From NCBI GenBank assembly GCA_964484195.1, contig CAZAER010000001.1, positions 1,116,001 to 1,180,000 on the forward strand: a DNA stretch of 64,000 nucleotides, read 5' to 3'. Source of the DNA: JALHOP01 sp964484195 (GTDB lineage Bacteria > Myxococcota > XYA12-FULL-58-9 > JALHOP01). Shown piece by piece: positions 31,100 through 39,197 of this stretch; within the stretch, counting starts at the first letter, position 1; each line of letters begins with the position of its first letter. The notes under the pieces were generated by a model. That model saw only the letters and a list, made by a program, of their open reading frames with translations. It was not told where the DNA came from and did not search any database. The position numbers were made by a program, and so were the translations under genes.

Positions 31100-32740
31100 C
31101 TCTGCGGGCTCCGCGTCGCGCTCGCGAACCCGCACGCGATGCACCACATCGGCAAGCGCGCGCGCGTCTTCTTCGCGCAGACGAGCCGCGAAAACCGAGC
31201 GCAAGCGGACCACGCTCATGGAGTTGTATCCGCCCTTACCATTGCTCAGGTACGTGCGCAGGACGGCGAGCTGCTCGGCGGGCGGAAGATCGGACAAGCG
31301 GCGCAGCGTGCCGTCCGCTCCGAGCAAGGCCTGGTATGCGGCGGGATGCTGCTCGCGCAAGTCGTGGGCAGTGAAAAGCTCGTCCGCAGTCAACGCGTAG
31401 CCCATCCGCTCGAACAGACGGTCTCCGGCGTAGGCGCCGTCGCCGAGAATGGCGCGCACCTGCTCGGTCATGAAGCCCAAAGCGAGGCGGGGATCGATCA
31501 TCTGGTCGATGGCGACGGCGCTCGCCGCGAGCGGTTGCGACTGCGTCGTGAGCTCCAGCATCAGGAAGCGCCACGACGGCGAATAACGCTGCACCGCTAG
31601 AACGGACTCGAGCGCGAGCTCACCGGGGCGCGCATTGTCGCGCTGTCCTATCGAAGCGGCATAAAATCCGCTCTGGGTGCGGACGATGTCGCGAAAGTTG
31701 GCGTAGGCGACGTGCTGATAAACCTCGACGGGATAATCACCAGCCGCGCGCTCGCGAAGGAAACGCGCGTGGGTCGCGGGCGCCTGCGCGACCAGCGCGA
31801 GCAACCTCTCGTATGTGGCGTCGAGCTCGCCGCGGTGTGCGTCACGCAGGCTGCGGAGCTGAATCGATTCGGTGTCGAAGAGCGGATTGACTCGGCCTTC
31901 GGTGCCGCGCCGCACGCCCAGCTTCCAGGTCTCCGCGAAGCGCATCACCCGCTGGCGCAAGAAGAGATCGTCGACGACGACGCCGTCGAGGCCCATCGCG
32001 AAGTGCCCGGGGAACTCGCGTTGGAAGAAGCCGGCACGGTAGGTGTCCATGCCGTTCATGACCGGCGTCGTGTAGATCCAACGAACGTCGCGTGGCGGTA
32101 GATCGAAGTAGCTGACGCGCTGCGTTTCGCTTTGCTCGCGCGCCGTTGCTTGCAGGTCGAACAGATTGGGTGAGTTCGGGAAGATGACGTGCCGGACCGT
32201 GAGGCCGTGACGTGTGCGCAGGTCGGCCAAGAAGCCGTCGTCGGACAAGGCCGCTCCGAGCGCGGCCACGCCCTCGGCGTCGACGACCCGCTCGGGCACG
32301 GGACGCGTGGGGCTACCGTTGCCGAAGTGCAGGCGAAAGGCATCGAGACGTCGTTGGACCTCTGGGTAGTAGGCGCTCTCTTCCCAAGGCCGTCCAACGT
32401 AGTGGTCGTAGACGATGAACACGAGGTCGCGGAAGGCGCGCAGCGGCGAACCGCGCTCGCTCATGCGGGCGTTGTCGGCGCTCCACGGCCGGAAGTCGAG
32501 CAGATAGGCGGGGCTGCGAAGGAGCTCGGGGTCCATGCTGAGCGTCGGGGCCGACTCGGCCTGGCCGCCGGGCGGCGTGATCTCGAGCGATGGATTGGGC
32601 CGCCCTTGGACACGGATGACATGGGCGGGTGTCGGCATCGCCGCCGCCGGCACTGCAACCGGAGTGCCCCGGACAGGGGCAGAAGCATTGCGCAGCGCGG
32701 GCGCGGCGCGGCCAAGAGGTTCGATTGTCGGGATGAGCAT
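31085..32740 (-). CDS. Unknown protein with N-terminal IEP-G-R motif (paralogue A)
   Basis: A 551-residue protein without a recognised domain. It begins MLIPTIEPLGR, followed by about 60 low-complexity Ala/Pro residues and then a helical globular region. It is paralogous to the gene at 39197-40804: shared in order are IEP[LI]GR at the very start, ERVVDAEGVAALG / ERVNDDLELQAIA, DYPVEVYQHVAYANFR / DYPAEVYQHVAYTHLR, and VRLRSVFAARLREEDAR / VRLRSVLTTRIREDDLR at the end. No signal peptide or membrane segment. Divergent from a PQQ dehydrogenase gene. Function unknown. Confidence 0.75.
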   Translation of the reverse strand: MLIPTIEPLGRAAPALRNASAPVRGTPVAVPAAAMPTPAHVIRVQGRPNPSLEITPPGGQAESAPTLSMDPELLRSPAYLLDFRPWSADNARMSERGSPLRAFRDLVFIVYDHYVGRPWEESAYYPEVQRRLDAFRLHFGNGSPTRPVPERVVDAEGVAALGAALSDDGFLADLRTRHGLTVRHVIFPNSPNLFDLQATAREQSETQRVSYFDLPPRDVRWIYTTPVMNGMDTYRAGFFQREFPGHFAMGLDGVVVDDLFLRQRVMRFAETWKLGVRRGTEGRVNPLFDTESIQLRSLRDAHRGELDATYERLLALVAQAPATHARFLRERAAGDYPVEVYQHVAYANFRDIVRTQSGFYAASIGQRDNARPGELALESVLAVQRYSPSWRFLMLELTTQSQPLAASAVAIDQMIDPRLALGFMTEQVRAILGDGAYAGDRLFERMGYALTADELFTAHDLREQHPAAYQALLGADGTLRRLSDLPPAEQLAVLRTYLSNGKGGYNSMSVVRLRSVFAARLREEDARALADVVHRVRVRERDAEPAESTLQ

Positions 32741-32828
32741 AGAGGAAGGACTCGCCAGTTCATCGACTGCCCTCCGCGGGGGTTGCGGGAAACGTACGAC
32801 CGCCCTAGCTCAAGGCCAGGAGCGACCC

Positions 32829-33953
32829 ATGATCACCCGACGCCTTCTCGCCGTATTGCTGCTCACGAGCCTCGCCAGGCCAGGCCTTGGTCAGGCCGCC
32901 AGCGAACGCACCCTCAAGACGCAAACCGGCCCCATCCGCGCGACCCGCGTGGCGACTGACCTCGAGCATCCCTGGGGCGTCGCCTTCTTGCCCGACGGGC
33001 GCATGCTGGTGACCGAGCGACCAGGCCGCCTACGGGTCATCGACGCCAGCGGCAAAGTGAGCGCGCCCGTTCGCGGCGTCCCCAAGGTGGTGGTTTCCAA
33101 CCAGGCAGGTCTGCTCGACGTCGCGCTCAGTCCGTCTTTCAAAACGGACCGCTTCGTCTACCTTTCCTACTCCGAGCCCGGCGACGGCGGTGCATCGACC
33201 GCGGTCGCTCGCGCCAAGCTCTCGGCCAACGCCGACGCCCTCGAGAACCTTGCGGTGATCTTCCGCCAGACCCCGAAGGTCGACGGGCCGAATCACTGGG
33301 GCTCGCGTCTGGTGTTCGACCGCGACGGCAAGCTCTTCATCACGCTCGGCGAGCGATTCAAGTTCGACCCCGCGCAAGACGTTCGCACCACCTTCGGAGC
33401 CATCGTCCGCATCGAGCCCGATGGCTCGGTGCCCGCAGACAACCCCTTCGCGGGCAGGAAAGATGCGCGACCCGAGATCTGGTCCTACGGACACCGCAAC
33501 GTTCAGGGCGCCGCCCTCCATCCCACGACCGGCGCGCTCTGGGCCCACGAGTTCGGGCCACGGGGCGGCGACGAGCTCAACATCATCAAGCCGGGAAAGA
33601 ACTACGGCTGGCCGCTCGTCAGCTGGGGCCAGCACTACGACCTACGCGACATCCCCGACCCGCCAACGCGGCCCGACCTCGAGGCACCCGTGAAGTACTG
33701 GGACCCCGTCATCTCGCCCTCCGGCATGACGTTCTACACGGCTAGTCTATTGCCGAGCTGGCGTGGCAACGTTCTCATCGGCGGCCTGTCCGCCGAAGCA
33801 GTCATCCGCTTGAGCTTGGACGGGGACAAGGTGGTGGGCGAAGAGCGTCTACCCATGGGTGAGCGGGTTCGCGCGGTGGCACAGGCGCCTGACGGCTCGG
33901 TGATCGTCCTCACCGACGACGACCATGGCGAGGTTATTCGCCTCGCGCCCTAG
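32829..33953 (+). CDS. Periplasmic PQQ-dependent aldose sugar dehydrogenase (YliI-like)
   Basis: A 374-residue protein from ATG 32829 (AGGAG at 32818-32822); the longer open frame upstream overlaps the divergent gene. Signal peptide MITRRLLAVLLLTSLARPGLGQA, then a six-bladed propeller with HPWGVAFLPDGRMLVTERPG, catalytic His about 156 in PNHWGSRLVFDRDGKLF, YGHRNVQGAALHP, HEFGPRGGDELN and GKNYGWPLVSWG. This is the classical YliI/Asd type, oxidising aldose sugars in the periplasm with PQQ and passing electrons to an acceptor. Unlike the two dehydrogenases at 19579 and 22339 it has a normal signal peptide. Confidence 0.92.
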   Translation: MITRRLLAVLLLTSLARPGLGQAASERTLKTQTGPIRATRVATDLEHPWGVAFLPDGRMLVTERPGRLRVIDASGKVSAPVRGVPKVVVSNQAGLLDVALSPSFKTDRFVYLSYSEPGDGGASTAVARAKLSANADALENLAVIFRQTPKVDGPNHWGSRLVFDRDGKLFITLGERFKFDPAQDVRTTFGAIVRIEPDGSVPADNPFAGRKDARPEIWSYGHRNVQGAALHPTTGALWAHEFGPRGGDELNIIKPGKNYGWPLVSWGQHYDLRDIPDPPTRPDLEAPVKYWDPVISPSGMTFYTASLLPSWRGNVLIGGLSAEAVIRLSLDGDKVVGEERLPMGERVRAVAQAPDGSVIVLTDDDHGEVIRLAP

Positions 33954-34037
33954 TCGACACGCGGAAACCGCCGCCAGCGAGTAGCTGTTGCGCAGACAGC
34001 GCCGGGATGTAACCCTCCAAGGAAAGAGGAGGGGCCC

Positions 34038-34349
34038 ATGGCTATCGCCGAACGCCGTGACACCGACGAAATGGTCGGTCACATCATGCAGCAGGAAGCT
34101 CAGCGCAAACTGTGGTTCATGTTGACGCTGGTCGGCTTCATCGTGACGACGGTCATCCTCTTCATGACAGCCGCGCCCGGTGGCGCTGACCTCGTCTTCT
34201 CGCTGGTGCTCAACGGTGGTTTTGCGGTCGCCATGATCCTCTTCTACCGCGCGCGCGTGAAGGGCAAAGATCGCAGCGGCATCGTGATGCCGGTGATGCT
34301 CGCAGTGGTGAGCACCGTCATCGTCTGGGTACTCTCGCGTAAGTTTTGA
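34038..34349 (+). CDS. Small membrane protein
   Basis: A 103-residue protein with a soluble, charged N terminus (about 25 residues) and three hydrophobic segments: LWFMLTLVGFIVTTVILFM, LVFSLVLNGGFAVAMILFY and IVMPVMLAVVSTVIVWVL. A strong AGAGGAGGGG ribosome-binding site precedes the ATG. No family recognised. Its stop abuts the convergent reductase gene with no spacer. Confidence 0.7.
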   Translation: MAIAERRDTDEMVGHIMQQEAQRKLWFMLTLVGFIVTTVILFMTAAPGGADLVFSLVLNGGFAVAMILFYRARVKGKDRSGIVMPVMLAVVSTVIVWVLSRKF

Positions 34350-34997
34350 CTAACGACGCGTGAACACCACGTGGGTCGCCTGCTCGGCGGCGAGGTGCTC
34401 GCTCACCCGATAGCCGAGCTCGAGCAAGTCGATGCCATGCAAGAGATGCTCGCCGCTCCCCAGAAGCACGGGCGCGACGGCGATATGCATCTCGTCGATG
34501 GCCCGCGTGCGCAGGTAGTGGCGAATCGTGGCCGTGCCTCCGCCAACGCGGACATCTTTGCCGCCAGCGGCTTCTTTCGCGCGCCGCATTGCTTCCTCGG
34601 GCCCGTCGGTCACGAAATGAAACGTCGTGCCGCCCTTCATCTCGAGCGGCTTGCGGGCATGGTGCGTAAGCACGAACACCGGCACGTGGTATGGCGGTTC
34701 CTCGCCCCACCAACCCTTCCACGAGTCGTCCGGCCACGGGCCACGCACCGGACCGAACATGTTGCGGCCGAGGATCCAGGCGCCGAGGTTGTCCATGCTG
34801 CGCTTCGCGAAGTCCTCGTCGATTCCCGCCGAGCCGCCCTCCCCGCCACCGTGGGTCGCCTTGAAGGTGCGCGTACCCACGAACCAGCCGTGCAGCCCTT
34901 CGCCGCCCTTACCGAGCGGGCTCTCGACGCTCTGACCGGGCCCGGCGCCGTAGCCGTCCAGGGAGACCGAGAAAGCGTTCACGCGTACCTTGCTCAT
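34350..34997 (-). CDS. RibD C-terminal / dihydrofolate reductase family protein
   Basis: A 215-residue protein from ATG 34997 with AAAGG upstream. It starts MSKVRVNAFSVSLDGYGAG as in RibD/DHFR-type reductases, contains MDNLGAWILGRNMFGP, PVFVLTHHARKPLEM, and the NADP-binding type VRVGGGTATIRHYL and IAVAPVLLGSGEHL. Members are NADPH-dependent reductases, most uncharacterised and outside riboflavin synthesis. No riboflavin or folate neighbours, so a general reductase is the best call. Confidence 0.88.
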   Translation of the reverse strand: MSKVRVNAFSVSLDGYGAGPGQSVESPLGKGGEGLHGWFVGTRTFKATHGGGEGGSAGIDEDFAKRSMDNLGAWILGRNMFGPVRGPWPDDSWKGWWGEEPPYHVPVFVLTHHARKPLEMKGGTTFHFVTDGPEEAMRRAKEAAGGKDVRVGGGTATIRHYLRTRAIDEMHIAVAPVLLGSGEHLLHGIDLLELGYRVSEHLAAEQATHVVFTRR

Positions 34998-35085
34998 GCG
35001 AGTCACCTTTCCCCCGGTTGCTGAGTGACAGGCTGGCCCCGGGTCTTGAGGAAACCGCTATCGCGCCGCCCCGATAACCGCGTCA

Positions 35086-35664
35086 ATGAGCACTAAGGTC
35101 GCAACGCCGATAGTTACGTCCACTGCCGCCCTGCCATTGGCCAACCAGCTCCCTGCAACTGTTCCCCCAGGGCCTGGCGAGCCCGCTCCGCCACCCAAGC
35201 CGTCGAGATTCCAAGACTTCATGGCGAGCGACGCTGGAGTCGGTCTCTCGCGTTGGGTGAACAGCATTGGTGCCGGCGTCGGGTATGTGGCGCCCATGGC
35301 GCTGATGGTGGGCAGCGCCTACTACACGACGTACATGTCCGGCACTCCAGACCCGCTCGTCTTCGGAACGGCCGCGGTCGTGAGCCTTGGTGGCAGCGTC
35401 CTGCAAGCCGCGTATCAAGGCTGGGAGACGTACGGCGGGATCGACGTGCACACCAAGGCAGGCCATCCGAACCCGCGCTGGGCGAGCTTCAAAGACGTCA
35501 TGGCCTACGTCGCCTTGCCAGCCACTATCGTCAGCACTCTCGCCGGAGCCTTCGTCAATCCCGGCTGGGGTATTGTCGCGGGCACGGTCACGGGTCTTGC
35601 GGGCATGAGCCTGGGCCTAACGACGCACAACTACCGGATCGAGAAATACAAGGTGAGCGACTAG
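35086..35664 (+). CDS. Hypothetical membrane protein
   Basis: A 192-residue protein. The first 40 residues are Pro/Ala/Thr-rich and disordered-looking (TVPPGPGEPAPPPKPSR); then four hydrophobic segments, including VGYVAPMALMVGSAYYTT, FGTAAVVSLGGSVLQAAY, VALPATIVSTLAGAF and GIVAGTVTGLAGMSLG. No family recognised. It converges without spacing on the aldo/keto reductase pseudogene. Confidence 0.65.
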   Translation: MSTKVATPIVTSTAALPLANQLPATVPPGPGEPAPPPKPSRFQDFMASDAGVGLSRWVNSIGAGVGYVAPMALMVGSAYYTTYMSGTPDPLVFGTAAVVSLGGSVLQAAYQGWETYGGIDVHTKAGHPNPRWASFKDVMAYVALPATIVSTLAGAFVNPGWGIVAGTVTGLAGMSLGLTTHNYRIEKYKVSD

Positions 35665-36524
35665 CTAGACCGGGGGCGGATTGCGCCCAGCGAACTCCGA
35701 GCGTTGATGCCAGTACGGATAGACCGGCGTCACCGCGCTCGCCTCGTCGGGCCGCTTCACCTGTTCGGGGCTCAGCGACCAACCGGCGCTCGCGAGGTTC
35801 TGCTCGAGCTGCTCCGCGGTGCGCGCGCCGATGATCACCGACGACACCGTCGGTCGCGTGAGCACCCAGTTGAGCGCGACCTGCGCGATTGACTTCCCCG
35901 TCTCCTTCGCCAAGACGTCGAGCAGGTCGACGATCTTGTAGACGTGCTCGTTGGGTACGGGCGGCCCGACCGTCTTGTGCAGACGGCTCTCCTCGGGCAG
36001 CGGCTGACCACGGCGCAGCTTGCCGCCAAGTCGACCCCAGCCGAGCGGGCTCCACACCAGTGTGCCGACGCCCTGGTCGAGGCCGAGCGGCATGAGCTCC
36101 CACTCGAACTCTCGGCTGATGAGCGAATAATACGCCTGATGCGCGGCGTAGCGCGCCCATCCGTGAGCGTCCGCGATAGCGAGCGACTTCATCAGATGCC
36201 AGCCGGAGAAATTCGAGCAGGCGACGTAACGGACCTTGCCGCTGGTCACGAGCACATCGAGGGTCTTCAGCACCTCTTCGATTGGCGTCTGCGCATCGAA
36301 CCCGTGCAGGTGATAGATGTCGATGTAATCGGTGCCGAGCCTCTTGAGCGAAGCCTCGCAGGCGCTGATTAGATGGTAGCGGGACGAGCCGAGCTCGTTG
36401 GGGCTTCCGCAACATCGCTCGAGCCCCAAGCCTTGAAGAACTCGTTGCCACCACCGAAAGTGGCGGTGCCGAAACAGAGCGCGGGAACCTTGAGACCCGA
36501 ATTGCCGAGGCGACGAAATTCCAT
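35665..36524 (-). pseudogene. Aldo/keto reductase pseudogene with an internal deletion
   Basis: The N-terminal part (MEFRRLGNSGLKVPALCFGT, from ATG 36524) and the C-terminal part (PNELGSSRYHLISACEASL to the stop) match one aldo/keto reductase, but they lie in different frames and the stretch between them is missing. In intact relatives about 54 residues separate the equivalents of DVAEA and PNELG, including the GVNFFDTADxY segment with the catalytic Asp and Tyr and the following Lys. The break is near 36405. The rest (DYIDIYHLHGFDAQTP, SNFSGWHLMKSL, SSVIIGARTAEQLEQNL) looks well conserved, so the loss is recent. Confidence 0.85.
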
Positions 36525-36624
36525 GACCCGGTGAAACCGCGGTTTGCGCGGCGGGGCAAGGGGGCCGAGCTCTGCAGGCACGCGATGTGCACCCTTTCCT
36601 GCGAAAGCAACGAAGGAGTCCGCA

Positions 36625-36702
36625 ATGAAATACGGTGTAGCTTGGCTACTCGGCGTTCCGCCGGTGCTGATCGTCGCCTGGTTCTTGCTCAGTCACTGCT
36701 GA
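36625..36702 (+). CDS. 25-residue single-span membrane peptide
   Basis: A short ORF translating as MKYGVAWLLGVPPVLIVAWF and ending LLSHC. It has a good AAGGAG ribosome-binding site at 36613-36618 and forms one hydrophobic helix. It precedes other small envelope genes on the same strand. Real expression is inferred from the ribosome-binding site and hydrophobic pattern only. Confidence 0.45.
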   Translation: MKYGVAWLLGVPPVLIVAWFLLSHC

Positions 36703-36838
36703 GCCATGTGGCGAACGGGGCCGCGCGTGGCACCCTGCCCGCGCGGCTTCCGCATGAGAGCGCATGAAAGCCGAATCTCGCGAAGTCTTCCTCGGCCCAG
36801 TGCTTGCACACGCCCTTCGCAAACCTGGAGGGGTTAAC

Positions 36839-37126
36839 ATGGGAGCTTTTGATCCGTTGTTCCGTGGTACGCGTCGTAGCTTCGGACGTCGCGCCGCACC
36901 CGGCATGATGACGGGCGGTAGCCGCATCGGCGGCCTGCTCGGTATCGCGGGGATCGGTTATGCCGCATATCGGTTCTTGCAGACCGAGCGTGGCCGCGCC
37001 GTGCAAAACAACGTCGTCGAGCAGGTCCGCAGCTTCGGGGAGCGCATGCGCGCGCACTCGGAGTCGATGGGCTACCGTGGTTCGAAGTCGCGTTCCGACA
37101 GCGATGTCGGCGAGGCGCAGCTTTAG
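36839..37126 (+). CDS. Small hypothetical protein with one membrane segment
   Basis: A 95-residue protein from ATG 36839 with GGAGGGG just upstream; an in-frame ATG at 36764 is less well placed. Basic N terminus (FRGTRRSFGRRAAPG), one Gly-rich hydrophobic stretch (GGLLGIAGIGYAAYRFL), then a charged tail. No family recognised. It lies between the 25-residue peptide and the DUF4142 lipoprotein gene, all on the plus strand. Confidence 0.6.
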   Translation: MGAFDPLFRGTRRSFGRRAAPGMMTGGSRIGGLLGIAGIGYAAYRFLQTERGRAVQNNVVEQVRSFGERMRAHSESMGYRGSKSRSDSDVGEAQL

Positions 37127-37238
37127 ACCGCTTGGGCGGACGGCGGTCGTGCCCACACGGCCGCTGTCCTGTTGCCCATCATCGGCGTCATCCCCATCTT
37201 GGCGCCCGTAGTACGAACTTCTAACGGGGGAATATTCA

Positions 37239-37826
37239 ATGTTGCGACACACCGCATCCGTTCTAGCGCTCAGCGCCGGACTCGCCGTCGGCGCCTGCAA
37301 TCAAGAGAAGAAGGATACCGACACCCGCACGGCACCGGGCGCGTCGACGACCACGACGGCCGCACGCACGACCAGCGACAGCAATGCGCTCGCGATGATC
37401 ACCGCCCTCAATCAGGGTGAGGTCGATCAAGCGAACGCGGCCATGCCGAAGCTCGCTCACGACGACGCCAAGAATTTCGCAGACATGATGCTCAAACATC
37501 ACAGTGAAGCGCTCGCCAAGGTTTCGACCATCATCACCGAGCAGAAAATGACGATGCTCGACAACGCGACCTCGAACGCGATGAAGCGCGAGAGCGCCGA
37601 GCTCGTAGGCAAGATGTCGACCGCCACGGCCGGCCCGGTCTTCGACCGCATGTACATGCAGGCGCAGATCGACGGTCACGTCAAAGCGTTGCGGATGATC
37701 GACAACGACATCCTGCCGAACATCGACAACATGACGCTGAAGAACACCGTGAGCGACATGCGCCGCCAGGTGCAGGAGCACCTCGCCAAGGCTCAAGGCA
37801 TTCTCGGCACCATGCCGGCGACCTGA
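37239..37826 (+). CDS. DUF4142 family lipoprotein
   Basis: A 195-residue protein with signal and lipobox MLRHTASVLALSAGLAVGAC, a Thr/Ala-rich linker and a helical domain with the DUF4142 pattern: NQGEVDQANAAMPKLAHDD, FADMMLKHHSEALAKV and YMQAQIDGHVKALRMID. Structures of this family are ferritin-like four-helix bundles of unknown function, often stress-induced. GGGGGAA upstream of the ATG is a strong ribosome-binding site. Converges with a two-base gap on the next gene. Confidence 0.82.
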   Translation: MLRHTASVLALSAGLAVGACNQEKKDTDTRTAPGASTTTTAARTTSDSNALAMITALNQGEVDQANAAMPKLAHDDAKNFADMMLKHHSEALAKVSTIITEQKMTMLDNATSNAMKRESAELVGKMSTATAGPVFDRMYMQAQIDGHVKALRMIDNDILPNIDNMTLKNTVSDMRRQVQEHLAKAQGILGTMPAT

Positions 37827-37828
37827 CG

Positions 37829-38281
37829 TTACTCCGCTGGCTCGCTGCCCGCGAAACGCACACTGTCGACGAGCGCGAGAGCCTTTGCCTCGTCGGCGGT
37901 GTCGTCGAAGTAGATACTGATCTGCAGGTGGCCGATGTCGCTGACCGCGAAAGCGTTCAAGCTCTCGACATCACCCTCTGGGCCGACGTCGCGCAGGCGA
38001 TAGGCGAAGTAGGCGACGTCACCGTCGTCTTTGTTGAGCACCACCCGCCCATCCGGGTCCATCTCTCGCTTCAACCCCTTGAGGCGCCGCGCCCGTGACT
38101 GCTCCTCGTCACCCTCGCCCCAGGCGGCGATCCACATCGTGAGCCCCGGACGCCAAAAAACCAGGTTCTCGTCTTCCATGCGCCGCGCCATCGGCTCGGG
38201 AAGGGTCAACGCCCAATCCTCGGTGAGCTCCTGAAAGCCTTCGAGCACGGGATAGCCGGTGGGTGGCCACGGTTTTGCCAT
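37829..38281 (-). CDS. Hypothetical soluble protein
   Basis: A 150-residue acidic protein with no signal peptide. Notable segments are ENLVFWRPGLTMWIAAWGEG and YFAYRLRDVGPEGDVESLNA; the pattern is mixed alpha/beta. No family recognised. Divergent from the membrane protein at 38330 and convergent with the DUF4142 gene. Confidence 0.6.
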   Translation of the reverse strand: MAKPWPPTGYPVLEGFQELTEDWALTLPEPMARRMEDENLVFWRPGLTMWIAAWGEGDEEQSRARRLKGLKREMDPDGRVVLNKDDGDVAYFAYRLRDVGPEGDVESLNAFAVSDIGHLQISIYFDDTADEAKALALVDSVRFAGSEPAE

Positions 38282-38329
38282 GAGCTGGAGTTAGCACGAC
38301 ACGCGGACTCCGTGTAGCAATGGTGTGCG

Positions 38330-38767
38330 ATGACCAAGACCCAGTCGGCGGCGTCCACTCAGCTCATTCTCTCGCTCGCGCTGCCGCTCGGCGCCGCGAT
38401 GGTGTTCGCGACCCTGGTCTATATCGTGCCGGTGCAGCCGATGGAGCCCAGCATGGTCTTCATGTTCCTCGGCGGCGCCGCGGTGCTCGGCATCGTCGGG
38501 CCGGCGATGGGCAAGATGATGCGCGCCAAGAGCGGCCCGCCGGAAACCCTCGAGGCTTACCTGCAGCAATCGTTGACCCCCACTCTCGTGAGTCTCGCGA
38601 TCCGCGAAGCCGGCGTCATCATGGCGGCGCTTTATGTCCACTTCGGCGGCGTGCCTCTCCGTGGCATCGCCGTCGCGGGTATCATCATCCTAACGATGTT
38701 GCTCGACGTCCGCACGCCCGGAAAGGTCGCGGCCGAGTATCAAGCGCTCACGGGTCGGCGAGACTAG
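38330..38767 (+). CDS. Hypothetical four-helix membrane protein
   Basis: A 145-residue protein with four hydrophobic segments: LILSLALPLGAAMVFATLVY, SMVFMFLGGAAVLGIVGPAM, VSLAIREAGVIMAALYVHF and GIAVAGIIILTMLLDV. Ends in a short soluble tail. No family recognised. Its 3' end overlaps the convergent gene by 20 bases. Confidence 0.65.
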   Translation: MTKTQSAASTQLILSLALPLGAAMVFATLVYIVPVQPMEPSMVFMFLGGAAVLGIVGPAMGKMMRAKSGPPETLEAYLQQSLTPTLVSLAIREAGVIMAALYVHFGGVPLRGIAVAGIIILTMLLDVRTPGKVAAEYQALTGRRD

Positions 38768-39197
38768 AATCGTTCTCGCGGGCGCGCTCGACGAGCGTCC
38801 GCAAGAGCGTGCTGCTCCCCGGCTGTTGCGACTCGAACCACGCGAGGGCGTCGTCGATAGTCGCGTGCGTCGTACGCAGCGCGCCCCGACGCGCGGGCGC
38901 CAGCAGTTGAATCGCCATGTTCACGCCGCGGGCGATGGTCGAGCTCGAAACGAACGCAAAGCGCAGCCGAGAGAAGCGATCGGCGCCGCCGGCGATGGCG
39001 CGGCGATGATTGTTGCTCGGCGGACCCTTGTTGCCGACGTACATGATGATGAGGGCATCGCGATCGGTGCGCCGCTGGGCCAGGTCGCCGAACTGGTGGA
39101 TCACCGAGACGAGCTTGGCGTAGTCCGCCTGCTCTCCCCGACCCGTCAGCATCGCGACGAGCGCCAAACCCGGTTCGTCGAAGGCGTAGCCCAACAT
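38748..39197 (-). CDS. Hypothetical protein, STAS-like in appearance
   Basis: A 149-residue protein (MLGYAFDEPGLALVAMLTG at the start) with alternating beta and alpha pattern and a terminal helix WFESQQPG, similar in outline to small STAS/SpoIIAA-like proteins common in Myxococcota; this similarity is by eye only. Its ATG shares a base with the TGA of the upstream paralogue-B gene (TGATG), implying coupled translation. Confidence 0.55.
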   Translation of the reverse strand: MLGYAFDEPGLALVAMLTGRGEQADYAKLVSVIHQFGDLAQRRTDRDALIIMYVGNKGPPSNNHRRAIAGGADRFSRLRFAFVSSSTIARGVNMAIQLLAPARRGALRTTHATIDDALAWFESQQPGSSTLLRTLVERARENDSSLADP

